Assembly: GCF_011516885.1 (NCBI RefSeq) | Contig: NZ_WOTD01000006.1 | Location: forward strand, 56,418 to 120,417 | DNA from: Acetobacter lambici | GTDB taxonomy: Bacteria; Pseudomonadota; Alphaproteobacteria; Acetobacterales; Acetobacteraceae | DNA: 64,000 nucleotides | Direction: 5' to 3' | In this document: positions 47,008 through 56,575 of the stretch, piece after piece | Layout: the number at the start of each line of letters is the position of its first letter | Numbering within the stretch: the stretch's first letter is position 1 | Made by a program: the position numbers and the translations under genes | Notes under the pieces: generated by a model | Database searches by the model: none | What the model was told of the DNA's origin: nothing | Seen by the model: the letters and a program-made list of their open reading frames with translations, nothing else

Positions 47008-48738
47008 TCACCCCCGCGCACCATCGGCGATCAGTATTTCCCTGACCGCATCAGCAGGAACATCCTGTGTGGTAAAGGCGCGACCGATTCCGTGGGCCAG
47101 AACAAATGACAGACGACCATCCTGCATTTTTTTGTCCCGCTGCATGTGGGCCATCAGGTCGTCTACGGCAAAGGTCTGGGGCAGATCCCGAATGTGCGTT
47201 GGCATGCTCAGGTTTTCCAGATGTTGGGTCACGCGGATTTGATCTTCCGCCGGGCAAAGCCCCAGCCTGACCGAAAGTGCGAAGGCCAGATGCAACCCGA
47301 TAGACACGGCCTCGCCATGTAACAGGCGACCATCGTAGCCAAGCTCGGCCTCCAGCGCGTGGCCAAAGGTGTGACCAAGGTTGAGCAGGGCGCGTCCGTT
47401 GCTTTTTTGCTCTTCGCGTTCATCCCCCGCCACAACGCGGGCCTTGAAGGCGCAGGCCTGCCGCACGGCTTCGGCCAGAGCTTCGGGCTCCTGATCCAGC
47501 ACGGCGGCACCGTGTTTTTCACACCAGTCAAAAAGAGCCGGGTCGCCGATCAGGCCAGACTTAACAATTTCCGCATAACCCGCGACCAGTTCGCGCCGGG
47601 GGAGGGTGCTGAGCGTTGTCACATCCGCCAGCACACACAAAGGCTGATGGAACGCGCCCAGCAGATTTTTGCCCCAGCGGGTGTTGATGCCGGTTTTGCC
47701 GCCCACGGAGGAATCGACCTGCGAGAGCAAGGTGGTGGGGATTTGCACAAATGGCAGTCCACGCAGGGTTGTGGCGGCCACAAACCCGGCAAGGTCCCCC
47801 ACGACTCCCCCACCAAGGGCGATGATGGTTGTGCGCCGCTCCACGCCCTGTTCCAGAATCGCGTCCGTCAGGTGCTGGTAAATGGTCAGGCATTTGCTCT
47901 GCTCGCCCGGTGTTACGCGCAGGCTACGGGTGCGTACGCCTGTTTCGTGCAGCGAATCTTCCAGCTTTTGCAGGTAGAGCGGGGCTACGTTGTTGTCGGT
48001 AATAATAATGGCGTTTTTCTGGGGGAGCACAGGTGCCAGCAGCCCACCCGCGCGGCTGATCAGGTCCGTGCCGATCACCACATCATACGACGCTCTGGAC
48101 AGGGAGACGGGTAACCGTAGCGGACGGCGGGACAGGGCAAGCGCTTCCATAACGCGGGTTGTGGTGTGTTCCACGTTGTTGTCTCCACAATCGACAATAA
48201 TCTCGGCCTCGGCATAGACCGGGTGGCGGATGGTCATCAGCCGGTCCAGCACATCCCTGGGGGATGCGGTGTTGAGCAGTGGCCGGTGCGTGCGCCCGGC
48301 AACACGGCGGAGCAGGACCGGCAGCGGGCAGCGCAGCCAGACCGAAATAGCCTGCCTGCGCACCAGCGCGCGAGTCTGGGCATCCATGAATGCGCCGCCT
48401 CCTGTGGCCAGCACCATGGGGGGGCCTTCAAGCAGGCGGCGAATCACCCGGCGCTCACCATCACGGAACGCGCTCTCGCCATAAAGCTGGAACACGTCGG
48501 CAATGGAGCAGCCAGCGGCCCGCTCGATCTCAATATCTGCATCAACAAACGGCAGGCCGAGTCTGGTGGCAAGGTGGCGACCAACAGTTGTTTTGCCAGC
48601 ACCCATAAGGCCGACCAGCACAATGCTGCGCTCCGATGTCATGCCGTTGTTGCACGGATTGCGGACAATCCGCTCCAGATCAAGCGGGATGGGCGGCGGG
48701 TCCGTGGTTGGGGAGGGGGAGGAGATACGTGATGACAT
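47008..48738 (-). CDS. aroKB: Fused shikimate kinase / 3-dehydroquinate synthase (AroK-AroB)
   Basis: 576 residues in one uninterrupted frame from the ATG at 48738. Residues about 33-205 are shikimate kinase: GLMGAGKTT (43-51), DADIEIE, FRDGERRVI, ATGGGAF. Residues about 215-576 are 3-dehydroquinate synthase: ALGGGVVGDLAGFVA (308-321), TTLLSQVDSSVGGKTGIN, and the LGHTFGHALE zinc region. The two enzymes are steps 5 and 2 of the shikimate pathway. In most alphaproteobacteria they are adjacent separate genes. Divergent from the small membrane gene and xerD. Confidence 0.93.
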   Translation of the reverse strand: MSSRISSPSPTTDPPPIPLDLERIVRNPCNNGMTSERSIVLVGLMGAGKTTVGRHLATRLGLPFVDADIEIERAAGCSIADVFQLYGESAFRDGERRVIRRLLEGPPMVLATGGGAFMDAQTRALVRRQAISVWLRCPLPVLLRRVAGRTHRPLLNTASPRDVLDRLMTIRHPVYAEAEIIVDCGDNNVEHTTTRVMEALALSRRPLRLPVSLSRASYDVVIGTDLISRAGGLLAPVLPQKNAIIITDNNVAPLYLQKLEDSLHETGVRTRSLRVTPGEQSKCLTIYQHLTDAILEQGVERRTTIIALGGGVVGDLAGFVAATTLRGLPFVQIPTTLLSQVDSSVGGKTGINTRWGKNLLGAFHQPLCVLADVTTLSTLPRRELVAGYAEIVKSGLIGDPALFDWCEKHGAAVLDQEPEALAEAVRQACAFKARVVAGDEREEQKSNGRALLNLGHTFGHALEAELGYDGRLLHGEAVSIGLHLAFALSVRLGLCPAEDQIRVTQHLENLSMPTHIRDLPQTFAVDDLMAHMQRDKKMQDGRLSFVLAHGIGRAFTTQDVPADAVREILIADGARG

Positions 48739-48803
48739 GAAGCCTAGCTTAACATAGAGCAGAAAGAACACACCTATATCTGTTGTTAGGGGAGCCTGCC
48801 TGT

Positions 48804-49064
48804 ATGAGCCGTACGGTTCTGATTGTTTTTGCCGTTGTTGTTCTTGGTGCGCTGGGGGGCTTTGCCGCTCTGGGGGTTGCTGGTCGGCCGCCTGTGCAGC
48901 AGCCTGTTCACCATGACCTGCCGTTTGCGGCGGACGCGGTGGTCACGACCCCGTCTGTTGCCGTACCTCCGGCCCCGGCGGTTCCCGTTGTAACGCCTGT
49001 TGTGCCAGCCGCACCCGCCCAGCTCAGCATTACCCCCACGGATACGGCTCCCGCTCACCCGTGA
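48804..49064 (+). CDS. Small single-helix membrane protein upstream of xerD
   Basis: 86 residues from the ATG at 48804. One N-terminal membrane helix (about 4-26) and a Pro/Val/Ala-rich periplasmic-looking tail. No family recognised. AGGGGAG lies upstream, and the stop overlaps the GTG of xerD (GTGA), so it is translationally coupled. Confidence 0.65.
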   Translation: MSRTVLIVFAVVVLGALGGFAALGVAGRPPVQQPVHHDLPFAADAVVTTPSVAVPPAPAVPVVTPVVPAAPAQLSITPTDTAPAHP

Positions 49065-49993
49065 GCAATGCGGCAGGCGGCGTGGAGCTTTTTTTGGAAA
49101 TGCAGGCGGCCGAACGTGCGGCCGCCCCCAATACCCTGCTGGCCTATCAGGCTGATCTCGACTCCTGCGCGCAAAGTCTGGTGGGAGCGGGGCAGACCCT
49201 GCGCACCGCAACAGTTGAAGGGCTGCGTGGCTGGCTGGCGGACCTGTCCGCACAGGGGCAGTCACGCCGGACTGTTGCGCGCCGGCTGTCGTGCATAAAA
49301 CAGTTCTATCTGTTTTTGCTGCGTGAAGGGCTGCGGACGGATAATCCGGCCGAACACCTCGATTCCCCCCGTGCGGAGCAGGCTCTGCCGCATTTTTTAT
49401 CCGAATCGGAAGTGCTGGCCCTGCTGGATGCCTGCGTGGAGCCAGAGGGAGCCTCCGCCGCCAAAAAACGCCGAGCACTTGTGGCGTTGGCGGCGCTGGA
49501 ACTGCTGTACGCATCTGGGCTGCGTATTTCCGAGTTGCTGGGGCTGCCACGGCAGGCATTGGCGGGGGACCAGCGTATGCTCAGCGTGCGCGGCAAAGGC
49601 GGGCGGGAGCGGCTTGTTCCCCTGTCCGATAGTGCGCGGCAGGCCGCACAGGCGCTGGTTGTGGCTGATGCCGGGCTGAACAGCCCTTATCTTTTTCCCG
49701 GACGAGACCCCACACGCCCCATGACCCGGCAGGCCTTTGACCGGATACTGCATGATGTGGGGCAAAAAGCCGGACTGGACCCCGCACGTCTGTCGCCCCA
49801 TGTGCTGCGCCATTCCTTTGCCACCCATCTGCTTGCGCATGGGGCGGACCTGCGTGCGTTGCAAATGCTGCTGGGTCATGCGGACATCGCCACAACCCAG
49901 ATTTATACGCATGTACAAACCGAGCGGTTACGGCAGGTTGTGGCCGAGCATCATCCTCTTTCGGCCTCCAAAAACGCTGATTTGGACGATTGA
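49061..49993 (+). CDS. xerD: Tyrosine recombinase XerD
   Basis: 310 residues, GTG start overlapping the previous stop. SAM-like N-domain (to about 105), then the catalytic domain with Arg155, Lys179, His247, Arg250, His273 and Tyr282 all visible (LRHSFATH, LGHADIATTQIYTHV). It resolves chromosome dimers at dif together with XerC. XerD is preferred over XerC because of the alphaproteobacterial aroB-aroK-xerD-accA neighbourhood; this is inference from context. Confidence 0.9.
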   Translation: MSNAAGGVELFLEMQAAERAAAPNTLLAYQADLDSCAQSLVGAGQTLRTATVEGLRGWLADLSAQGQSRRTVARRLSCIKQFYLFLLREGLRTDNPAEHLDSPRAEQALPHFLSESEVLALLDACVEPEGASAAKKRRALVALAALELLYASGLRISELLGLPRQALAGDQRMLSVRGKGGRERLVPLSDSARQAAQALVVADAGLNSPYLFPGRDPTRPMTRQAFDRILHDVGQKAGLDPARLSPHVLRHSFATHLLAHGADLRALQMLLGHADIATTQIYTHVQTERLRQVVAEHHPLSASKNADLDD

Positions 49994-50074
49994 GGGGCAA
50001 AAAGCGCGCCCAGAACACTTTTGGATGCACGAAGTGACTTGGCTTTAAGCGCCATTGTGCTATCGGCTTTGCTC

Positions 50075-51031
50075 ATGCGTCAGTTCCTGGATTTTGAAAA
50101 GCCCGTCGCCGAACTTGAGAACAAGATCGACGAACTGCGGCAGATGACCGACCCCGAAGGGGTCAATATAGAAGAAGAAACGGCCCGCCTTTCCGATAAG
50201 GCGGAAAAGCACCTGCGCACGATCTACGCCAAGCTTACACCTTGGCAGAAAGTGCAGGTGGCCCGTCATGCCCAGCGTCCGCACACGCAGGACTATATTG
50301 GTCGGCTCATAACGGATTTTACACCGTTGGCAGGCGACCGGCTGTTTGGGGATGACAAGGCCATTATTGGTGGCATTGGCCGTTTTGATGGCATGCCCGT
50401 GGTGGTGATCGGGACCGAGCGTGGCTCGGACCTGGAAACACGGCTCCAGCATAATTTTGGCATGGCCCGGCCAGAAGGCTACCGCAAGGCCCAACGCCTG
50501 ATGAAGATGGCTGGCCAGTTCAAGCTGCCGATTCTCACGTTTATCGACACCGCAGGCGCATGGCCCGGTATTGATGCGGAGCAGCGTGGGCAGGCCGAGG
50601 CCATTGCCCGCTCCATTGCTACCTGTTTTGACGCCCCCGTCCCCCTGATCGCCACGGTTATTGGCGAGGGTGGGTCTGGTGGTGCGGTGGCGCTGGGGGC
50701 AGGGGACCGTGTTCTTATGCTCGAACACGCCATTTACTCCGTGATCTCGCCCGAGGCCTGTGCCTCCATTTTGTGGCGTGACCCCAAACAGGCCAGCACG
50801 GCAGCGGAAACCCTGCGTCTGACGGCACAGGACCTCAAGCGCCTTGGCCTGATTGATCAGATCATTCCCGAACCCGTGGGGGGTGCCCAGCGTGACCCCG
50901 CCGCTGCCATGGATGCGGTGCGTGGTGTGCTGGGGGCTATGCTCAAGGACCTGCTACCGCTGGCCGCTGAGAAGCTCAAAGAACTGCGCCGCGAGAAATT
51001 TTTGGCCATGGGGCGCGAAGCCCTGCACTGA
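50075..51031 (+). CDS. accA: Acetyl-CoA carboxylase carboxyltransferase alpha subunit
   Basis: 318 residues from the ATG at 50075, which gives the conserved start MRQFLDFEKPVAELE. The crotonase-like domain includes FGMARPEGYRKAQRLM, FIDTAGAWPG and GEGGSGGA. Together with AccD it transfers CO2 from biotin to acetyl-CoA, the first step of fatty-acid synthesis. The ribosome site is weak. Follows xerD after 81 bases. Confidence 0.95.
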   Translation: MRQFLDFEKPVAELENKIDELRQMTDPEGVNIEEETARLSDKAEKHLRTIYAKLTPWQKVQVARHAQRPHTQDYIGRLITDFTPLAGDRLFGDDKAIIGGIGRFDGMPVVVIGTERGSDLETRLQHNFGMARPEGYRKAQRLMKMAGQFKLPILTFIDTAGAWPGIDAEQRGQAEAIARSIATCFDAPVPLIATVIGEGGSGGAVALGAGDRVLMLEHAIYSVISPEACASILWRDPKQASTAAETLRLTAQDLKRLGLIDQIIPEPVGGAQRDPAAAMDAVRGVLGAMLKDLLPLAAEKLKELRREKFLAMGREALH

Positions 51032-51074
51032 CCGCACCTTTAACGGGCGGTCAGTCATGGCGTGCCTGAGTGGA

Positions 51075-51830
51075 TCAGACAGGCGGTTCACCCTCCACGG
51101 GTGAGCCGCCTTTTGCGTTCAGCAGGTCATGAATGGCCTGTGCGGCCTCGTTCACACGCTGAATATCCTGACCCTTGGCCACAAGTGCTACGCCATGGCG
51201 TTCCCCTTCGCGGTGGAAAGGGTAGGAGCCAAGGTCAAGGTCCGCAAAGCGGTCCTGAATAGCCTCCAGCCCATCGGCCAGTGCGCCTTCCCCCAGCAAT
51301 GTGGTGTGCCATGTGCGCGAAAAGACGGGGGCTCCCCTTTGCAGGGTTGGCGCCAACTCATCAAACATGGCGCGCATAATGCGGGGCACTCCGGCCAGAA
51401 CATGCACATTGCCAAGGCTAAAACCCGGAGCAATGGATACGGGGTTGGCAATGGGGGTTGCGCCTCTGGGGAGTTTGGCCATGCGCTGGCGGGCGGCATT
51501 AAAGTTTTCCGCCCCAAAGCGTTCTTCCAGAACGGCAAAGGTGGGGGGGTGAATTTCCCATGGCACGCCAAAGGCTTCGGCCACGCAGGGGGATGTTATG
51601 TCATCGTGCGTTGGGCCAATGCCACCGGTTGTAAATACCTCGTCAAAGCGGGCGCGCAGTTCCGTTACGGTGTTGACGATTGTGGACCGGATATCGGGGA
51701 TCACGCGGATTTCGACCAGCGGAATGCCCAACTCCCCCAGCCGGAGGGCTAGAAACTGGATGTTGTCGTCCCGTGTGCGGCCAGAAAGGATTTCGTTACC
51801 AATAAGGATGAGTGCGGAAGTGCGGCGCAT
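51075..51830 (-). CDS. CinA-type molybdopterin-binding-domain protein
   Basis: 251 residues. Only the N-terminal MoCF-like domain of CinA is present: ALILIGNEILSGRTRDDN, FTTGGIGPTHDD and VLAGVPRIM. The C-terminal deamidase (PncC) domain is absent, as in the short alphaproteobacterial form. It may have ADP-ribose pyrophosphatase-like activity, but no activity is shown by the sequence. Its last bases carry the accA terminator on the other strand. Confidence 0.87.
   Translation of the reverse strand: MRRTSALILIGNEILSGRTRDDNIQFLALRLGELGIPLVEIRVIPDIRSTIVNTVTELRARFDEVFTTGGIGPTHDDITSPCVAEAFGVPWEIHPPTFAVLEERFGAENFNAARQRMAKLPRGATPIANPVSIAPGFSLGNVHVLAGVPRIMRAMFDELAPTLQRGAPVFSRTWHTTLLGEGALADGLEAIQDRFADLDLGSYPFHREGERHGVALVAKGQDIQRVNEAAQAIHDLLNAKGGSPVEGEPPV
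51082..51114 (+). terminator. accA terminator inside the end of the convergent CinA-type gene
   Basis: Perfect 12-base arms 51082-51093 and 51099-51110 (GGCGG...CCGCC), followed by TTTT. A smaller stem (51028-51054) overlaps the accA stop. The sequence also encodes the last residues of the minus-strand gene. Confidence 0.8.
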
Positions 51831-51986
51831 GACTCGGGTCTGACCTTTTGTTCTGGGCTTCTTGAATGAGCGTGAAGGATGGAGCGGAGTGTTTGCGGGG
51901 TCAATGGTCGTAAAAATTACACTCCAAAGGGTGCCCTGCGCGTTTTTGCATTGACCGGGTGCCGTGCAATTCATAGCTTCCCGCGC

Positions 51987-53606
51987 ATGTCAGATAGCCA
52001 AACAGCATCCGCTTCCGATCTTCCGCGCGCGTGGCCTTTTGAAGAGGCGCGTAAACTGGCCGATCATGTTGCAACACGTAGCAGCACAGGTGCCGATGAG
52101 CGCCCGGCTCTGCTGGAAACCGGGTATGGTCCCTCGGGCCTGCCCCATATTGGCACCTTTGGTGAGGTTGCACGCACGTCCTGGGTGCGGCAGGCCTACA
52201 CGGCCCTGACGGGCCGTCCCTCGCGCCTGCTGGCTTTTTCGGACGATATGGACGCCCTGCGCAAGGTGCCCGACAACGTGCCCCAGCGCGAAATGCTGCA
52301 AAAGTATATTGGTCAGCCGCTCTCCCGCGTGCCGGACCCGTTTGGCACGCACGAGTCGTTTGCCGCCCATAACAACGCCCGGCTGTGCGCGTTCCTGGAC
52401 AGCTTTGGCTTTGAATACGAATTTGCGTCTTCCACCCAGTATTACACCTCTGGCCGGTTCGATGCGGCCTTGCGGCGGGTGCTGGAAGTGCATGACCAGA
52501 TTCTGGCCGTTATTCTGCCCACGCTGGGGCCGGACCGCCGCGCGACCTATTCCCCTGTTCTGCCGCTGCACCCCCATACGGGTGAGGTCATGCAGGTTAA
52601 AATGGACGCCATTGATGTTGCGGCTGGCACCGTGCGCTGGACGGACCCCGCAACGGGTGAGGTGTTTGAAACACCGGTGACGGGTGGTCACGCCAAAATG
52701 CAGTGGAAGGCCGACTGGGCCATGCGCTGGTACGCGCTGGGCGTTGATTACGAAATGTCGGGCAAGGATCTGATTGATAGCGTGCGTCTGTCTGGCCGGA
52801 TCTGCAAAATTCTGGGCGGTACACCGCCTGCGGGCCTGACATACGAGCTGTTTTTGGACGAACAGGGGCAAAAAATCTCCAAGTCCAAGGGGAATGGCCT
52901 GTCGGTGGAGGAGTGGCTGCGTTACGCCCCGCCCGAAAGTCTGGGCCAGTTCATGTTCAACCAGCCGCAGCGCGCTAAGCGGCTGTATTTTGATGTGATC
53001 CCCAAAACGGCGGATGACTACCTGACGCATGCGGACAAGGCCCGTGCCCTTCAGGCGGAAAACCCGACGGGTAATGACGTGCGGGCAAATCCGGCATGGT
53101 TCATCCATAAAGGCACAGTGCCAGAGGATGCGGGTAGTCCGGTGCCGTTTGGCATGCTGCTCAATCTGGCCAGTGTTGCCAATGCGGATACGCCAGAAGT
53201 GCTGTGGGGTTTTATCCGCCGCTACGACGGAGCTGTTTCACCCAAAACGCACCCCATGCTGGCGGAGCTGGTCAAACACGCAATCGCCTATTACGCGGAC
53301 TTTGTACGTCCGGCCAAAACCTTCCGCGCGCCAACGGACAAGGAACGTGCGGCACTGGTCGATCTGGCAGAAACCCTGCGCGGTTTTGAAGGGGAAGCCG
53401 CCGATGCGTCCACCTTGCAGAACCTTGTGTTCGAAATTGGCAAACGCCATGCGTTCGAGCCACTCAGAAGCTGGTTTGGCTGCCTGTACGAGGTGCTTCT
53501 GGGGCAAAAGGAAGGGCCGCGTTTTGGCGGGTTTGTCGCGCTGTATGGTGTGCCCGAAACCATTGCCCTGATTGACGCCGCCCTCCTGCGAGATACGCAG
53601 GTTTAA
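51987..53606 (+). CDS. lysS: Class I lysyl-tRNA synthetase
   Basis: 539 residues from the ATG at 51987. Unlike the usual class II enzyme it has class I signatures: PHIGT (HIGH region, 53-57) and KISKSKG (296-302). Such LysRS1 enzymes are common in alphaproteobacteria and archaea. It charges tRNA-Lys. The MprF-like gene follows 17 bases later, so Lys-tRNA supply and a membrane-lipid gene share an operon. Confidence 0.94.
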   Translation: MSDSQTASASDLPRAWPFEEARKLADHVATRSSTGADERPALLETGYGPSGLPHIGTFGEVARTSWVRQAYTALTGRPSRLLAFSDDMDALRKVPDNVPQREMLQKYIGQPLSRVPDPFGTHESFAAHNNARLCAFLDSFGFEYEFASSTQYYTSGRFDAALRRVLEVHDQILAVILPTLGPDRRATYSPVLPLHPHTGEVMQVKMDAIDVAAGTVRWTDPATGEVFETPVTGGHAKMQWKADWAMRWYALGVDYEMSGKDLIDSVRLSGRICKILGGTPPAGLTYELFLDEQGQKISKSKGNGLSVEEWLRYAPPESLGQFMFNQPQRAKRLYFDVIPKTADDYLTHADKARALQAENPTGNDVRANPAWFIHKGTVPEDAGSPVPFGMLLNLASVANADTPEVLWGFIRRYDGAVSPKTHPMLAELVKHAIAYYADFVRPAKTFRAPTDKERAALVDLAETLRGFEGEAADASTLQNLVFEIGKRHAFEPLRSWFGCLYEVLLGQKEGPRFGGFVALYGVPETIALIDAALLRDTQV

Positions 53607-53623
53607 GCAGGGTATGGCAGCAG

Positions 53624-55690
53624 ATGACGCAGACGACCCAGCCCCCCAACCAGCAGCCTGACCTCCACGCGGGGGAGAAGGGATGGAAAAAAAGGCTGAG
53701 GCATCTGCCCCATCTGGTCGGGCTGCTGCTTATGGTGGCCGCCATTATTGTGGTGCAGCATGAGGTGCGGCACCTGAAAATGGCCGATATCCGGCAGGCC
53801 ATGGAGGCTATTCCCGCCTTCCAGTTATGGGCTGCCGTTGGGTGTACGCTGCTTTCCTACTTCATCCTGTCTTTTTACGACCGGCTGGCCGCCATTCAGG
53901 TCGGGTATGGGCAACTGCCGTTCCGCAGGGCGGCGTTTGCGGCGTTCTGCTCCTATGTGCTGTCGCATAATCTTGGGTTTTCGGCGGTATCCGGGGCTGC
54001 GGTCAGGTATCGGCTGTACCGCAACTGGGGCGTTAACGCCTTTGCCATTACCCAGATTATTGCCTTCTGCTCCGCTACCTACCTATTGGGGGCGGCGGTC
54101 CTTATTGGCGCGGTTCTTATTCTGGAACCCGCTGTACTCCCCGGTATTGGCAACCGCGTACCTCAGGCACTGCTGGCCTGTATTGGCGGGTTGCTGTGGC
54201 TGATGGTGGCCGGATATATCGGGCTGGCCTTCCGGCTACGTGAGTTCCGGTTCCGTAAATGGGTGATCGCACTGCCATCCCCCCGTATGGCCATCATGCA
54301 GACTGTGGTGGCCACGGCGGAAGTGGCCGCGACCGCCAGCATAGCCTTTGTGCTGCTGCCCAAAGGGTGTGGGGTGGATTTTGGGTCTTTTCTGGCAATT
54401 TACATCGCATCCTATACGGCGGGTCTGGTTGCCAGCGTACCAGGTGGGTTGGGTGTATTTGATGGGGCCATGCTGCTGGCCCTTGGCCCGTATATGCCCG
54501 CTCCCCAGATTTTGGGTATGGTGCTGATCTTCCGGCTTTTTTATTACATTATTCCCCTCTTTATCGCCGGGATCATGTTTGCGGGGCATGAACTGTTTCT
54601 GCGTGGGGATGCAGCCCTTGCCGAAAAGAAAAACCGCAATCGTGGGGTGGATGCGCAGCTTGTCCGGCGTAGGCCCAGTCAGGTCGTGCGTGAGAGCGAA
54701 GCTGCTTTTTCCGTAGCAGTGGCAACGGGGACTGTCTCGTTATGCGGGGTGCTGCTGCTCTGTCTTGTGCTGATGGAGCCAGTTCCCAAGTTTTCCATGC
54801 TGCCCGATACGTTTGCTGGACTGGTGCATGTGGGGGGTAATTATCTGCTCTCGCTCATGGGGGTAGCACTCATCGGTCTGGCCATTGGTCTTTCCCAGCG
54901 GGTTACACTGGCCTGGCGGGGCGCTTTAGGGCTTTTGCTGGTGGCAACGGTCATGACCTTCCTGCGTGGGAACACAATTTTTGTGCCCTTTATGCTGGGT
55001 CTGTCCGCGCTGTTTATTGCGCCGTTCCGTAACTGCTATTACCGGCGCGCCAAATTGCTGAGTGAGCCGCTCTCGCTTTCCAATCTTTTGTGTCTGCTGC
55101 TGTTTTTTGGCTGCATTATTGCGCTGGCTACGCGCAATGCAGGGGCGGGTAGCTGGTGGCAGCTTATGCTGGCATCGCCCGCGCATGGGGCTGTACGCTG
55201 GACCGTGGCCCTTGCTGTGCTGCTTGCGCTGGTTGTGCTGGCCCGGTTGATGTGGCCTGCCCGTATTCCCATCCAGTCTTGGACAGAGGACATGGCCGAG
55301 CACTACAAAACGCTCAGACATGCCCTGCCCGATATTGCGGGCATGAAGCCCGAAGGCTTTGTGGAAGGGGAAGCGCGTGACGCGGTTATTCCCTTTATCT
55401 GCCGGGAGAACATGCTGATCGGACTGGGAGACCCCGCGGGCGAGGAGGATGACAGTATTTCGGCCATCTGGCGTTTGCGCGATCTGGCATTGCAGCAGGG
55501 GTTACGGCTGGCCTTCTGGCAGGTGGGGGACAGTTTTGTTCGCATATACAATGATATCGGGTTGAATGTCTGGCCGCTCGAAGATGGCAGCAATACCAAC
55601 CTGTGCTACCCGCCGGGGGATATTGCTCTGGTATCGCGTTTTGTAAAAACCTATAAAGACAACAAGGGCGTAACAGGCGTTTCCTTGTAA
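53624..55690 (+). CDS. MprF-like flippase with shortened lysyl-phosphatidylglycerol synthase domain
   Basis: 688 residues against about 840-880 for full MprF. The first 545 residues are membrane helices with the UPF0104 flippase pattern (SHNLGFSAVSGAAVRYRLY, VPGGLGVFDG). The last about 115 residues match only the first half of the DUF2156 synthase domain (ICRENMLIGLGDPAG ... FWQVGDSFVRIYNDIGL). The second GNAT-like lobe, which carries the Lys-tRNA reaction, is missing, and no continuation is seen in other frames before marC. It may act only as a flippase, or the missing lobe is supplied elsewhere. Confidence 0.82.
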   Translation: MTQTTQPPNQQPDLHAGEKGWKKRLRHLPHLVGLLLMVAAIIVVQHEVRHLKMADIRQAMEAIPAFQLWAAVGCTLLSYFILSFYDRLAAIQVGYGQLPFRRAAFAAFCSYVLSHNLGFSAVSGAAVRYRLYRNWGVNAFAITQIIAFCSATYLLGAAVLIGAVLILEPAVLPGIGNRVPQALLACIGGLLWLMVAGYIGLAFRLREFRFRKWVIALPSPRMAIMQTVVATAEVAATASIAFVLLPKGCGVDFGSFLAIYIASYTAGLVASVPGGLGVFDGAMLLALGPYMPAPQILGMVLIFRLFYYIIPLFIAGIMFAGHELFLRGDAALAEKKNRNRGVDAQLVRRRPSQVVRESEAAFSVAVATGTVSLCGVLLLCLVLMEPVPKFSMLPDTFAGLVHVGGNYLLSLMGVALIGLAIGLSQRVTLAWRGALGLLLVATVMTFLRGNTIFVPFMLGLSALFIAPFRNCYYRRAKLLSEPLSLSNLLCLLLFFGCIIALATRNAGAGSWWQLMLASPAHGAVRWTVALAVLLALVVLARLMWPARIPIQSWTEDMAEHYKTLRHALPDIAGMKPEGFVEGEARDAVIPFICRENMLIGLGDPAGEEDDSISAIWRLRDLALQQGLRLAFWQVGDSFVRIYNDIGLNVWPLEDGSNTNLCYPPGDIALVSRFVKTYKDNKGVTGVSL

Positions 55691-55741
55691 TCGGCGTTTG
55701 CGCGGGCAGCCGTTTTTTCTGTTGGAGTTCTGGGCGGGGTT

Positions 55742-56491
55742 ATGTCGGTTCATCTTCCCGAGGTTCTGCTAAGCGGCAGTATGGTCAGGACTGGGGTTTC
55801 TTCCTTTCTGCTGGCGTTTCCAGCACTGTTCTCCATTGTTAATCCGTTTGGGGCTGCTCTTATTTTTGCGCAGGCTTCCGCTGGTCGTTCCCAGCGGGAG
55901 ATCATGGCGCTGGCACGGCTGGTCTCTTTTTATTCCTTCATGCTGGTCATTGTCTCGTTATGGCTGGGTGGGATCGTACTGGCGTTTTTTGGCGTGACCG
56001 TTAACGCCCTGCGCGTGGCGGGCGGTCTGGTAGTGGCCGTACGGGCATGGGACTTGCTGCAAAGCCCCGAAAGTGTGGAAGCGCAAAAGGAAAAACAGGC
56101 CTTGCAGGGTGGGCGCACGGTTATGTCTCCCAACTGGGCGGATTCCGCGTTTTTTCCGTTGGCCATGCCGTTTACCGTGGGGCCGGGCACTATTGCGGTG
56201 GCCATTGCTCTTGGGTCCGGTTGCCCATCGGGTCATTCCTTCTGGGCGTATTCGGCGGGCACGACCTTTGCTGCCGTATGCGTGGTGCTTATTGTGTGGG
56301 CAGCCTATTCCAGTTCGGAAAAACTGGTGTCCATGCTGGGGGTGACCGGCACGCGTATTGTCAGTCGCATGGCGGCACTGGTTCTGCTGTGCATTGGCGT
56401 GCAGATTCTGGCCGCAGGCGTACAGGGCTTTGCAATGGATATGTGGCACAACCTGCTCAAGGACATTCCACACCCTGCCAAAAGTGCCTGA
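55742..56491 (+). CDS. MarC-family membrane protein
   Basis: 249 residues, about six membrane helices. FPALFSIVNPFGAALIF near the start and AMPFTVGPGTIAVAI are the MarC/UPF0056 motifs. The family's role is unproven despite its name. It lies 51 bases after the MprF-like gene and ends at a strong terminator. Confidence 0.88.
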   Translation: MSVHLPEVLLSGSMVRTGVSSFLLAFPALFSIVNPFGAALIFAQASAGRSQREIMALARLVSFYSFMLVIVSLWLGGIVLAFFGVTVNALRVAGGLVVAVRAWDLLQSPESVEAQKEKQALQGGRTVMSPNWADSAFFPLAMPFTVGPGTIAVAIALGSGCPSGHSFWAYSAGTTFAAVCVVLIVWAAYSSSEKLVSMLGVTGTRIVSRMAALVLLCIGVQILAAGVQGFAMDMWHNLLKDIPHPAKSA

Positions 56492-56506
56492 GAGGTTGTG
56501 GGAGGA

Positions 56507-56540
56507 GGGGAGCGTAAAGCGGTGTTTACGCTCCCCATCC
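56507..56540 (+). terminator. Terminator between marC and rlmJ
   Basis: Perfect 12-base arms GGGGAGCGTAAA (56507-56518) and TTTACGCTCCCC (56525-56536), with a T-rich stretch after. It serves marC; the convergent rlmJ ends 40 bases beyond. Confidence 0.85.
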
Positions 56541-56575
56541 TTTTGGATGGTGATCGGACGATTGTCCGGGTTGTT

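Noticed and set aside
46752..47024. 90-codon minus-strand frame between aroKB and the second OmpA gene
   Set aside because: No ribosome site or family pattern, and it overlaps the aroKB end and the palindrome.
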